From contig DGNS01000005.1 in NCBI GenBank assembly GCA_002389045.1, forward strand, positions 292,288 through 356,287: 64,000 nt of DNA, read 5' to 3'. The notes under the pieces were generated by a model. The model had not been told where the DNA came from. It saw only the letters and a list, made by a program, of their open reading frames with translations, and made no database searches. This document shows, piece by piece, positions 9,375 to 18,604 of this stretch (positions are counted from its first letter, which is position 1; each line of letters begins with the position of its first letter). The translations under genes and the position numbers were made by a program. This DNA comes from Thiotrichaceae bacterium UBA4486 (lineage in GTDB: Bacteria; Pseudomonadota; Gammaproteobacteria; Eutrophobiales; Eutrophobiaceae).

Positions 9375-9815
9375 ATGAAAATTTATAAGACATTGATATT
9401 TATGGCTTTATTAGCTACCGGCTCCGCCGGAGCCGTCTCTGCGCCCGATGACAGGGAGGCTATTCTCGAAGTCAGCGAGCAATGGGCCAGTGAGTTCGAG
9501 ACTGGAAACAGCGCGTCCATGGCCAGGTATTACACCAGTAACGCGGTCGTTCTGCCGCCCAGCAGCGAAATTCTCTCGCAATCAGAGGATATCCTGGGCT
9601 ATTGGCAGTTCCTGATCGAAGTCGGGGTCAACCAGTATGATGTCTATCCGGTCGATGTCCGTATCGATGGCAACCGCGCCTTCCAGACAGCCATCTGGGA
9701 AGCGGTTCGCACCACCGAGACCGGTGAGAAGATCGCAATGGAAGGTAATATCACGACCGTACTCGAAAAACAGGCCGACGGTGTCTGGAAGATCACCATG
9801 CAGAGCTGGAACTGA
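9375..9815 (+). CDS. Secreted SnoaL/DUF4440-like (NTF2-fold) protein
   Basis: A small protein of 146 aa with a signal peptide (MKIYKTLIFMALLATGSAGA, then VSA) and an NTF2-like domain of the SnoaL-like/DUF4440 kind. Recognisable pieces are ILEVSEQWASEFETGNSASM at the start of the domain, YYTSNAVVLPPSSE, and the closing VWKITMQSWN. The ATG at 9375 has GAGG 8 bp upstream; longer in-frame starts lack a site and would bury the signal peptide. It is periplasmic by inference. Enzymatic role unknown. Divergent from the LysR regulator, which may control it. Confidence 0.75.
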   Translation: MKIYKTLIFMALLATGSAGAVSAPDDREAILEVSEQWASEFETGNSASMARYYTSNAVVLPPSSEILSQSEDILGYWQFLIEVGVNQYDVYPVDVRIDGNRAFQTAIWEAVRTTETGEKIAMEGNITTVLEKQADGVWKITMQSWN

Positions 9816-9966
9816 TCAGGCATCGAGTCCTGGATTCAGCCCTGAAACGGATTCCTCCCCTCAGATGGACATGGTTGCACAGGGACGTGCACTTTTACCC
9901 ATTCCGCTACTAATTCCCACTGCAAACCGGCTCCGGATATCCGCGTGCCGTGGTGCCTGGATCATC

Positions 9967-10566
9967 TTACCAATGGCGAAAGCCGTAATGGAAACTGAAA
10001 CGGTGATGGAAATACCGGGGGTAATAAGGGTGCCCGTAATAATAAGGGTAACCATAGTAATAAGGCCGATAGTAATAACGATGACCACCGTAATAATAGT
10101 TTGACGCATAATAGTGCACCGGCCACAGGTAATGGCTATCGGCTTTTACCAGGGGGTAGTCATAGGGATAATCATCAATCGTTCTTACAATGCGATTTTC
10201 GATCGGCCCGTACACCGTGATGCGTCTGTCATCCTGGTAGACCTCGGGATCCAGAAACCCGTCAATCCTGGCAATGAAACGCCCGTTGCTGGATTCATCG
10301 ACGGCCGCTGGCATGCCGTAGTGATTCAGCGGTGTTGCAACAATCTCAACCCAGGTTGATTCCGTCTTGTTTTCCACGGTAACGATACTTCCGCCCCAGC
10401 GTACGGTGTCACCAATGTAGCTGTTGGTCTGGTTCCGGACCTGGTCGACGCCGGGATTTTCGGGTGGGGCGGTGCGGATTTGTTCGGGAATATGACTGGC
10501 GCAGCCGGCGACCAGGGCCGTCGCCATCGGCAGTGTCAGTATTCGTTTCAACCAGGCAAAACGCAT
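9967..10566 (-). CDS. Slp-family outer-membrane lipoprotein with Tyr-rich tail
   Basis: Lipoprotein of 199 aa related to Slp (starvation-inducible outer-membrane lipoprotein). The lipobox LVAGC places the lipidated Cys at residue 22, which supports the ATG at 10566 over an upstream frame extension. The Slp core includes NPGVDQVRNQTNSYIGDTVR followed by WGGSIV, and the WVEIVATPLNHYG stretch. The last 50 residues are dominated by Tyr, His, Pro and Arg (for example YYRPYYYGYPYYYG). It follows the TPR lipoprotein by 43 bp on the same strand, so the two are probably cotranscribed. Confidence 0.8.
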   Translation of the reverse strand: MRFAWLKRILTLPMATALVAGCASHIPEQIRTAPPENPGVDQVRNQTNSYIGDTVRWGGSIVTVENKTESTWVEIVATPLNHYGMPAAVDESSNGRFIARIDGFLDPEVYQDDRRITVYGPIENRIVRTIDDYPYDYPLVKADSHYLWPVHYYASNYYYGGHRYYYRPYYYGYPYYYGHPYYPRYFHHRFSFHYGFRHW

Positions 10567-10609
10567 GATCACTAGGACCGGAGGGCGGCCTGAATGTTCT
10601 GCCGAAACG

Positions 10610-11461
10610 TCAGATTCCCTGTTCGGCGAGTTCCGCGGCCTCCTCCGTATCCGGGAAAGTGTTACGTAACAGCAACGCATAACTGGATGCGGTATCGCGA
10701 TTACCGAGACGGCGTTCAATCTGTACACCCAGCCACAGGCTTTTGGGAGTGTGTGGACTGATCCTGGTGTATCGGTTCAGATAATGTTGAGCCGCCGGGT
10801 AATCACCCTTCATGAACGAGATTTCAGTCATTTGTATCAGTGCCGGCGCCACGGTGGCATTTTTATTCAGCGCCGAGAGAAAAAAGTTTTCAGCCTTGTC
10901 CGGTTTATCGTTCTCCATGGCGCAGGTTCCCGCATTGGTCAGTGCGAGTTCCGGTTTTCTGTACAGGGGGTTTTCGGCGGATTCAATAAAGACAGCTTCA
11001 GCTTCGTCGTAGCGTTCATTCTGGCACAGCAACAAGCCGTAATTGTTGAGAATGGATGAGTTACCCGGTTCAAGCTTGAGTGCATGCTTGAAGTGTTGTT
11101 CAGCTTCGGCATCCTGCTGCATCTTCCGGTACAGCAATCCCAATGCGTTATATACCTGGGCATTGTCCTTGCGTGCCTGGCGAGCCCGTTCCAGTTTTTC
11201 CAGTGCCTTGTCCAGTTGGCCATTTTGCATATAGGCAACACCGAGTTGCAGATTAGCCTCTGATACCTGCTGTGCGCGTTCGGAATAACTGGTATAGGAA
11301 GGCCTGTTACGACGTTCGGCCTCATTATAGGCGGCATTGGTCACCGTGGTGCCTACAGCTCCGATGGCCGCCATGGGCGTACAACCGCTGCTGACCAGTA
11401 ATATGGCCGGGATGATCATTATCAGTGCAATTCTCATATTTCTGGTGATCCACAATAACAT
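10610..11461 (-). CDS. TPR lipoprotein, PilF/PilW-like
   Basis: Lipoprotein of 283 aa (275 if the ATG at 11437 is used). The lipobox is LLVSSGC. At least four tetratricopeptide repeats run from about residue 65 to 260, e.g. LGVAYMQNGQLDKALEKLER and ALGLLYRKMQQDAEAEQHFK. The arrangement is that of PilF/PilW, the pilotin for the type IV pilus secretin, and the spacing of the repeats fits. The usual rlmN/ispG neighbours are absent, so the pilus role is inferred and it may be a generic TPR lipoprotein. It heads a two-gene unit with the Slp-like gene. Confidence 0.7.
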   Translation of the reverse strand: MLLWITRNMRIALIMIIPAILLVSSGCTPMAAIGAVGTTVTNAAYNEAERRNRPSYTSYSERAQQVSEANLQLGVAYMQNGQLDKALEKLERARQARKDNAQVYNALGLLYRKMQQDAEAEQHFKHALKLEPGNSSILNNYGLLLCQNERYDEAEAVFIESAENPLYRKPELALTNAGTCAMENDKPDKAENFFLSALNKNATVAPALIQMTEISFMKGDYPAAQHYLNRYTRISPHTPKSLWLGVQIERRLGNRDTASSYALLLRNTFPDTEEAAELAEQGI

Positions 11462-11598
11462 GAGTACCGCCCTGTCAGCATTTGCCTGGTATCAGGACAA
11501 AATCTGATTGAGCCGGACTATCCCAAGTATATGACATTATACGAAAAAACAGGGGTATCAATTTCAGATCACGAAAGCGCATTGACAGACAGAGTACA

Positions 11599-12081
11599 TC
11601 AGGGGACATATTGCCGCGCCATATCCTCGGCATGCTTCATCTGGTTGGGCAGGATTTTATGCTCCCGGGACAGGCGGATCATATGACGGGATGCGTTCTT
11701 GTTCCCCTGGGTGTGAGCGGCGTAAAACCACATGTAGGCGATGGTAAAATCCTGCGGCAACACATGACCGTTCTCGTACATCAGGCCGAGGTTGTATTGC
11801 GCATCGGGATAGGCTTTTTCAGCCGCTTTTCGAAACCATTGTTCCGCCTTGATCAGATCGCGCTTCACGCCAAGACCGGCATAATAGTGTATACCCAGGT
11901 AATTCAGCGCTGCCGGATCTCCGGCCCGGACGCGTGGCTGCCACAGTTTGAACGCATGGGCATAATCACCCTGCTTGAACAGTTCTTCGGGATCCTTGTC
12001 GCCACCACATCCACCCGGCAGTAGCGTGAATATCATCACGAAAGCGGAGCGATACAACCAATAATGAAAGACCCTGCTCAT
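11599..12081 (-). CDS. Sel1-repeat lipoprotein
   Basis: A lipoprotein of about 160 aa. After a signal peptide ending in LLPGGCGG it carries Sel1-like repeats: ALNYLGIHYYAGLGVKRDLI, KAEQWFRKAAEKAYPDAQYN and LGLMYENGHVLPQDFTIAYM. Sel1 repeats are protein-interaction solenoids. I chose the ATG at 12081, which puts the lipobox about 27 residues in; an ATG at 12090 adds only three residues. The open frame continues to 12279 without plausible protein sequence. Specific role unknown. Confidence 0.75.
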   Translation of the reverse strand: MSRVFHYWLYRSAFVMIFTLLPGGCGGDKDPEELFKQGDYAHAFKLWQPRVRAGDPAALNYLGIHYYAGLGVKRDLIKAEQWFRKAAEKAYPDAQYNLGLMYENGHVLPQDFTIAYMWFYAAHTQGNKNASRHMIRLSREHKILPNQMKHAEDMARQYVP

Positions 12082-12339
12082 CGAACACATATCAGGTTGA
12101 AACCGGTAGCGGTGGCGTTGCCGTAATTGGACAATACACAGGATATCCGGAGAAACGGGATACCAGCGGCTGGAATGGCGGTTCTGAACACAAAAGGTGC
12201 ATGCATGCAGTCTCGCCCCGGCTCCCTGAAAAAGCAAGACACGGACCGGGACGGATACCCGAAGCCCTTTTCCTGTCAACCGTTGAAGTCGTCCGGCGTT
12301 ATAACTTCCGTCATTAACTACACAAGTGGAGTAACAGCG

Positions 12340-12726
12340 ATGAGAGGAATACTGATTTTAGTTGCCCTGATGTTTTCCCAACAGTATGCACTGGCCGGAC
12401 ACGATGAGAGTGGTGGTCACGGCAAACGCATGGCCGAGGAGCTGGAACTGACTGCGGAACAAAGCGATGCTTTCAGGGACATCATGCAGGAACAGAAAAG
12501 CAAGCGTCAGGAAATATTCAGCGAATTCCGTCAACAGATGAAAGAACAAATGCAGTCACTGCATGATGAAACCCGCCAGAAACTCACTGGTGTACTGACC
12601 GATGAACAACTCGCGAAATTCGATGAAATGCGGGAGATGCGTATGGAAAAAATGAAACATCGCATGCAACAGCGACATGAAAAGCACAAATCCGGACGCC
12701 ACCACGACGAAGACGGTAAGTCCTGA
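12340..12726 (+). CDS. Periplasmic LTxxQ-motif (Spy/CpxP-like) protein
   Basis: A 128-aa exported protein with a signal peptide (MRGILILVALMFSQQYALAG) and a highly charged helical body. Two LTxxQ-type motifs are visible: LELTAEQSDAFRDIM and GVLTDEQLAKFDEMR. This is the signature of the Spy/CpxP/ZraP chaperone and metal-sensing group. The His-rich C-terminus (HRMQQRHEKHKSGRHHDED) could bind metal. The ATG at 12340 has GGAG 8 bp upstream, and a longer upstream frame has no signal peptide. No two-component genes are adjacent. Confidence 0.75.
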   Translation: MRGILILVALMFSQQYALAGHDESGGHGKRMAEELELTAEQSDAFRDIMQEQKSKRQEIFSEFRQQMKEQMQSLHDETRQKLTGVLTDEQLAKFDEMREMRMEKMKHRMQQRHEKHKSGRHHDEDGKS

Positions 12727-12801
12727 GCCACGGCGGCTAAATCGGGCGTATTGATTCAGGCAGTTCTGGATAAGTCCTGGATGGGCTTTTCCAGGGCTTC
12801 T

Positions 12802-13419
12802 TTAATTCATGGTATGCAGACCGCATTCCCGGTTGGTCTGCGCCTTGGTGGGATCATAATACTCTTCCACCTGGGGAAGATCGTTTTCGTAGAGATATTC
12901 TTCCATATCCAGCTCTGTCCAGTTGAACAGCGGCGCTACTTTCAGAATTCCGTTCGGCCCCATTGAAACAATATCCAGGGATTTTCTGAAATCCGTTTCA
13001 TCCTTGCGGATAGCAGTAAGCCAGACACCGGGCTTCATAGTATTCATGACGCGCTGAAACGGCTCCAGCTTCACTTCCCAGGTAAACAGCCTGTGTTCAT
13101 CCGAATTCACCTCGGGGATGCCGTTCATGAGTGCATCCCGGCGCGCGGAAGTCAGGATAGGTGTGTAGATGTGCATGTTCAGATTCAGATCCTTCATGAT
13201 CTTTTCTGCCGTGAGATATGTCTCGCGGGTATTATAGCCGGAATCAATCCAGACCACGGGCATATCCGGATACTTACGCGTGACCATGTGCAGGATCACG
13301 GCGGAGAAAGGACCAAACGTAGTCGTCAGGATAGCTTTTTTATCCAGTTCCACTGCCCAGTCGATCACTTCTATCGGTGGTTTACCGGCCAGCCGGCTGT
13401 TAATCTGTTCGAGTTCCAT
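12802..13419 (-). CDS. Phosphoadenylyl-sulfate reductase family protein (CysH-like)
   Basis: A 205-aa PAPS/APS reductase-family protein. It has the nucleotide-binding stretch LTTTFGPFSAVILHMV, the VVWIDSGYNTRETYLTAEKI region and the catalytic C-terminal motif RECGLH (Cys about residue 200). It lacks the CC...CxxC cysteines that hold the [4Fe-4S] cluster of APS reductases, so by motif it is the PAPS type. It is about 40 residues shorter than E. coli CysH (244), mostly at the N-terminus. No other cys genes are nearby. The reaction is inferred: thioredoxin-dependent reduction of activated sulfate to sulfite. Confidence 0.85.
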   Translation of the reverse strand: MELEQINSRLAGKPPIEVIDWAVELDKKAILTTTFGPFSAVILHMVTRKYPDMPVVWIDSGYNTRETYLTAEKIMKDLNLNMHIYTPILTSARRDALMNGIPEVNSDEHRLFTWEVKLEPFQRVMNTMKPGVWLTAIRKDETDFRKSLDIVSMGPNGILKVAPLFNWTELDMEEYLYENDLPQVEEYYDPTKAQTNRECGLHTMN

Positions 13420-13525
13420 GACTGTATTTCCGTGATAATCACTAATGTTCTGATCGTTGAAGGCTTGAAATTATAGTGATTTTGACTGCCAAAGCGAATC
13501 CGGTTTAGATTGATTTGTTATTTGC

Positions 13526-14365
13526 TTAGTCCATATCCAACCCGGCAATACGCGCAATTCCGGGATAGTCCGATTTCTTGATCAGGAATTTGGTCACCGA
13601 ATTTCCCAGTCCACTGCCCTGCTGCAGATTACGGATGGCATGTTCGGCATCAACGACACGACTGCCACCGATGGCCGTCACCGAGCGCCGGAACAGCGGG
13701 TCCGGGAAAAATCCCGCAGTCGGCCCGATGATGACCATGGTTTCGGCTTTGCGGGTGTGCGACAGTATGGATTCAAGACTGTTATTCAGCAGGGTCGAGG
13801 CAGTACAGAGGATCTTGTTACATTCGTTCAGGCATGCGGGATCATGTTGAAGGCGTATGGCTTCGTCCAAATCACTGATATCGGTTTTCTTCTCAAGCAA
13901 CGTAATACGAACGTTGAATGATTTCAGGCGCTCGACCAGTGGTTTGAAATAACCGACCATGCCCAGATGATCGCCACCGGCCAGGTTCAGTTCGCCGATG
14001 GAATCGCCGGCAAATTCCGGTTGATAGCCCCGCTTTCGGTAAACGAATGCCGTGATGGCATTGATGGCGGCCAGACCCAGTGAACGCTCCACTTCCTCTT
14101 CGCTTTCATACAACATGGCTATTTCGGCTGCTGGACGTCCCGTCAACACCGTATCCTTGATGCGCGCCCTGCAATCTTCACCGGTACTGCCGAGCATGGT
14201 GTAGAAAAGACCGCTGGAGCCGTCGGCCAGCGTGAGAATGCCGAAATCAGCCTGCTTCTCCGGTACCGGCCGATCAGGCGGTACGTAGATACGGGCAACC
14301 CGTGGAATATCAAGTGCCGAATCGAGGCGGGAAATCAACTCCAGGAATTCAGCTTGCAGGGTCAT
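13526..14365 (-). CDS. DUF364 (putative heavy-metal chelation) domain protein
   Basis: A 279-aa soluble protein. The C-terminal half resembles DUF364, the so-called heavy-metal chelation domain, with MVIIGPTAGFFPDPLFRRSV and ITAIGG-like turns. The N-terminal half resembles the partner domain DUF4213. Three cysteines cluster around residue 178 (DPACLNECNKILC). The start is uncertain: the ATG at 14365 has no clear ribosome site, and a GTG at 14416 would lie inside the upstream hairpin repeats. The upstream leader is made of the 50-bp tandem repeats. Function unknown. Confidence 0.65.
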   Translation of the reverse strand: MTLQAEFLELISRLDSALDIPRVARIYVPPDRPVPEKQADFGILTLADGSSGLFYTMLGSTGEDCRARIKDTVLTGRPAAEIAMLYESEEEVERSLGLAAINAITAFVYRKRGYQPEFAGDSIGELNLAGGDHLGMVGYFKPLVERLKSFNVRITLLEKKTDISDLDEAIRLQHDPACLNECNKILCTASTLLNNSLESILSHTRKAETMVIIGPTAGFFPDPLFRRSVTAIGGSRVVDAEHAIRNLQQGSGLGNSVTKFLIKKSDYPGIARIAGLDMD

Positions 14366-14397
14366 ATGGATGAGTGGCCGATGTTTGAAACCTGTTC

Positions 14398-14640
14398 TTG
14401 TTACCCGGGATATCACGGTGTCTGACTGAAGTCAGACACCATTTCCCTTGTTACCCGGGATATCACGGTGTCTGACTGAAGTCAGACACCATTTCCCTTG
14501 TTACCCGGGATATTACGGTGTCAGACTGAAGTCAGGCACCATTTCCCTGAGTCAGACACCCTCTACTTCAGGTGTCAGGCTTCAGCCTGACATCGTTGAC
14601 TTCTAAAGATAACGACGGTGTCCGACTGAAGTCAGACAGC
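14398..14640. repeat. 50-bp tandem hairpin array (REP-like)
   Basis: Three head-to-tail copies of an exact 50-bp period (14398-14447, 14448-14497, 14498-14547). Each carries the dyad GTCTGAC-TGAA-GTCAGAC, in copies 1 and 2 extended to a perfect 10-bp stem. The third copy has diverged slightly. Two more related hairpins follow: GTCAGGC-TTCA-GCCTGAC at 14574-14591 and a mismatched copy at 14618-14640. Loop orientation alternates (TGAA or TTCA). The pattern is that of REP-type elements. The array lies between the DUF364 and SDR genes. Confidence 0.85.
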
Positions 14641-14662
14641 TGCTCACTGGCCCTGAAATCGA

Positions 14663-14777
14663 GATCTGATATCTGAATCTGATGTCTGAATCTGATATCT
14701 GAATCTGATGTCTGAATCTGATGTCTGAAATCTGATATCTGAATCTGATGTCTGAAATCTGATGTCTGAAATCTGAA
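14663..14777. repeat. Minisatellite of TCTGAATCTGAT-like units
   Basis: About 115 bp built from short alternating blocks (ATCTGAAT, ATCTGATG and TCTGAA in 12-13-bp units) directly after the hairpin array. It runs up to the stop codon of the SDR gene at 14778. Such slippage-prone tracts vary in copy number between isolates. Apparent reading frames through it are artefacts with repeating Ile-Ser-Asp/Arg content. Confidence 0.85.
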
Positions 14778-15596
14778 TCAGGCAGGAGTACCGTGCCAGC
14801 CGGCATCGGCCCAGAGTTCGCCACTGACGGCCGAATTGGAAATCATGAAACAAATCGCATCGGCAATTTCCATCGGACGGATCAAACGACCCAGTTGTGT
14901 ATCAGGCAGAATGTTCTTGGAAATGAATTCCTCGCCCAGCGCACGCACCATCGGCGTGTCGGTAAAACCGGGATGAATCACACCGCAGCGTACGCCATGG
15001 AATATAGCCTCCTTGGTCAGGGTCGCGGCTGCACCTTCCAGACCCGCCTTGGTGGATGCGTAGGAGATCTGGCCCTTGTTACCCTGTGAAGAAATGGAAC
15101 CGATGAATATCACGGTGCCCTGCACGCCTTCATCGGGATGCCATTTTTTCAGACCGTTTTTGTGCCTGTCTTCGGCGATCTGGGCAACCATTTCCATGGC
15201 CCAGTACACCGGGGCAATCAGGTTGACATCAACAACCTGCTGAAATTTTTCCTGCGGATAGATAACCGCCTTGCCGGTTTCCTTGTCGATACGCACGGCC
15301 AGCGCATCACGGGTGATCCCGGCTGCGGGAACACAGATTTGCACCATGCCGTATTTTTCAACCAGATCAGCGAACACCTGCTTGCGGAAATTTTCATCCG
15401 TCGTGTCGCCCTTGTAGGCAACCGCCACATCAGTACCGGTTTCCTTGTTAATTTCGTTTACAGCTTCTTCAACTGCATCGGTCATATCCACGAGGGCGAT
15501 TTTTTTAACCCCCATCTGGGAAAGCTGGTTACTGACGGCACGCCCGATACCACTGGCGCCCCCGGTAATTACGGCGACTTTATCTTTAATTTTCAT
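14778..15596 (-). CDS. Short-chain dehydrogenase/reductase (FabG-like)
   Basis: NAD(P)-dependent oxidoreductase of the SDR family, 272 aa. The cofactor motif is TGGASGIG at residues 11-18. The catalytic residues are Ser in FIGSISSQG and Tyr/Lys in YASTK, and a PG motif follows in VIHPGFTDTP. It resembles 3-oxoacyl-ACP or acetoacetyl-CoA reductases, with an insertion around residues 110-160 compared with FabG. No fatty-acid or PHB genes are adjacent, so the substrate is unknown. The stop codon abuts the minisatellite. Confidence 0.88.
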   Translation of the reverse strand: MKIKDKVAVITGGASGIGRAVSNQLSQMGVKKIALVDMTDAVEEAVNEINKETGTDVAVAYKGDTTDENFRKQVFADLVEKYGMVQICVPAAGITRDALAVRIDKETGKAVIYPQEKFQQVVDVNLIAPVYWAMEMVAQIAEDRHKNGLKKWHPDEGVQGTVIFIGSISSQGNKGQISYASTKAGLEGAAATLTKEAIFHGVRCGVIHPGFTDTPMVRALGEEFISKNILPDTQLGRLIRPMEIADAICFMISNSAVSGELWADAGWHGTPA

Positions 15597-15680
15597 ACGT
15601 GTTACCTGTATTGCCTCTCAAATTGAATGAATTCTAGCATATTTTATTGCAGTGCAATATACATTATTATTATCGAAAAT

Positions 15681-16460
15681 TCAATTTGTTATACGAATTA
15701 TCTCGGATGAAATTTGAGCCTGCCCGGCCAGTTGAATCAACCGGTATCCCGGTGTACGTAAATCCTCTTCAAACACCTTCGCGAGTGGCCTGAACTGAAT
15801 GCAGGTGGACGGGCAACCCCAGAAATGCACGCCTTCACGCAGGGTTTCAAAATTCTGATGAATATGGCCCCAGATCACCGCGCGAACATCCGGAAAGGAG
15901 TCCAGCACCTGCAAGAATGCTTGCGGGTTTTCCAGTATCATCGCGTCCATCCAGGGACTGTTTATCGGGACTGGATGATGATGCAGAGCGATCAGAACGG
16001 GATGATAGACGAACGCCCGCAACTGTTTTTGCAGCCATTGGATCTCCGACTCATCCAGTCTGCCCGAATGAGTTCCGGCCAGAAATGAATTCACCATCAA
16101 AACTATCCATTGATTGATTGCGATGGTTTTGCACGTTGACACGTTGTCATCGTTCATCACCTGCTCCATGATCAACGGATCGTCATGATTGCCCGGCAGA
16201 CAAAACACCGGCACGCGTAATCGCTGCAACTGTTCCATGAGCAGCAGATAAGCGGTTGTCACCGGATCATGAACCAGGTCCCCGGTCACCAGCACGACAT
16301 CGGGTTGTTCCCGCGAACGAATGGCATCGATGACACGGGCCAGGCTGGCCAGGGTATCCGTGCCGTTAAAAAGAAATCCGCCCTCGGCACCGATATGGGT
16401 ATCGGTGATCTGGATAATTCTGGCTGTGCCGGAATCTGTATTAAGATAGGTGACGGACAT
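15681..16460 (-). CDS. CpdA-like 3',5'-cyclic nucleotide phosphodiesterase
   Basis: Calcineurin-like metallophosphoesterase of 259 aa. The five metal-ligand blocks are in order: ITDTHIG, VTGDLVHD, PGNHDD, ALHHHPV and WGHIHQ. Length and the DTHIG.../GNHDDP arrangement match CpdA, which hydrolyses cAMP. Other class III metallophosphoesterases look alike, so the substrate is inferred. It is divergent from the O-methyltransferase with only 36 bp between starts, so the promoters must overlap the coding ends. Confidence 0.85.
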   Translation of the reverse strand: MSVTYLNTDSGTARIIQITDTHIGAEGGFLFNGTDTLASLARVIDAIRSREQPDVVLVTGDLVHDPVTTAYLLLMEQLQRLRVPVFCLPGNHDDPLIMEQVMNDDNVSTCKTIAINQWIVLMVNSFLAGTHSGRLDESEIQWLQKQLRAFVYHPVLIALHHHPVPINSPWMDAMILENPQAFLQVLDSFPDVRAVIWGHIHQNFETLREGVHFWGCPSTCIQFRPLAKVFEEDLRTPGYRLIQLAGQAQISSEIIRITN

Positions 16461-16496
16461 AGTTCAGGTTCACTTCAGTCATTCAGGGGAGATAGT

Positions 16497-17164
16497 ATGA
16501 CAAAACAATCCATAGGTCTCGACGAAACACTTTATCAATACCTGCTGTCAGTCTCTTTTCGCGATCATCCTGTACTCAGGGAACTGCGCGAGGAAACAGC
16601 GCAGCGTCCCAATGCGCAAATGCAGATTTCACCGGAACAGGGACAATTCATGTCTTTGCTGGTAAAAATGCTGCGTGCAACCCGCATTCTCGAAATCGGC
16701 ACCTTTACCGGCTACAGCGCGCTGTGCATGGCCATGGCGTTGCCGGAGGACGGCCGCCTGGTCACCTGTGATGTCGATGAAACAACCACGGCCGCGGCGC
16801 GACGCTACTGGGATAAGGCGGGTGTGGCCGACAAAATCGAACTGAAACTCGCCCCGGCCATTGAAACGCTACAGGTCATGAACGGGCAAACTCCCCTGCC
16901 GGTCTTTGATTTCATGTTCATCGATGCGCTGAAAACCGAATACCTCGATTACTTCAATCTCGGACTGCCATTATTGCGTCCCGGCGGTGTAATTGCCGTT
17001 GACAACGTGCTCTGGGATGGCAAGGTTGTAAATGCCAACACAGATGATGACGATACCCGCGCATTACGTGAATTCAACGATAGCCTGTTCAGGGATGATC
17101 GTGTTGAGATCTGCATGCTGGCGCTGGCCGATGGCCTGACCCTGGCTCTTAAAACACAGGACTG

Positions 17165-17165
<1 letters not shown>
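16497..17165 (+). CDS. SAM-dependent O-methyltransferase (family 3)
   Basis: A 222-aa class I methyltransferase of the caffeoyl-CoA/catechol O-methyltransferase type. SAM-binding motif I is ILEIGTFTGYSALCMA. Metal and substrate residues are in DFMFIDALKTEYLDYF and the GGVIAVDNVLWDGKV block. The ATG at 16497 has GGGGA just upstream; the open frame before it is antisense to cpdA. The stop overlaps the asnS start by one base, so the two are translationally coupled. Substrate unknown. Confidence 0.9.
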
Positions 17166-18553
<1,388 letters not shown>

Positions 18554-18604
18554 TTAACTGTTTCGGGATTCAGATGAATCAGCCACCCAAGCCGATTAAC
18601 CAAC

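Noticed and set aside
14398..14777. CRISPR array
   Set aside because: The 50-bp units are contiguous copies with no unique spacers, and no cas genes are present; hairpins and minisatellite explain the block.
14603..14853. Two overlapping minus-strand frames reading Ile-Ser-Asp/Arg repeats
   Set aside because: They arise from the short-period minisatellite and extend into the SDR gene; the translations are repeat artefacts.
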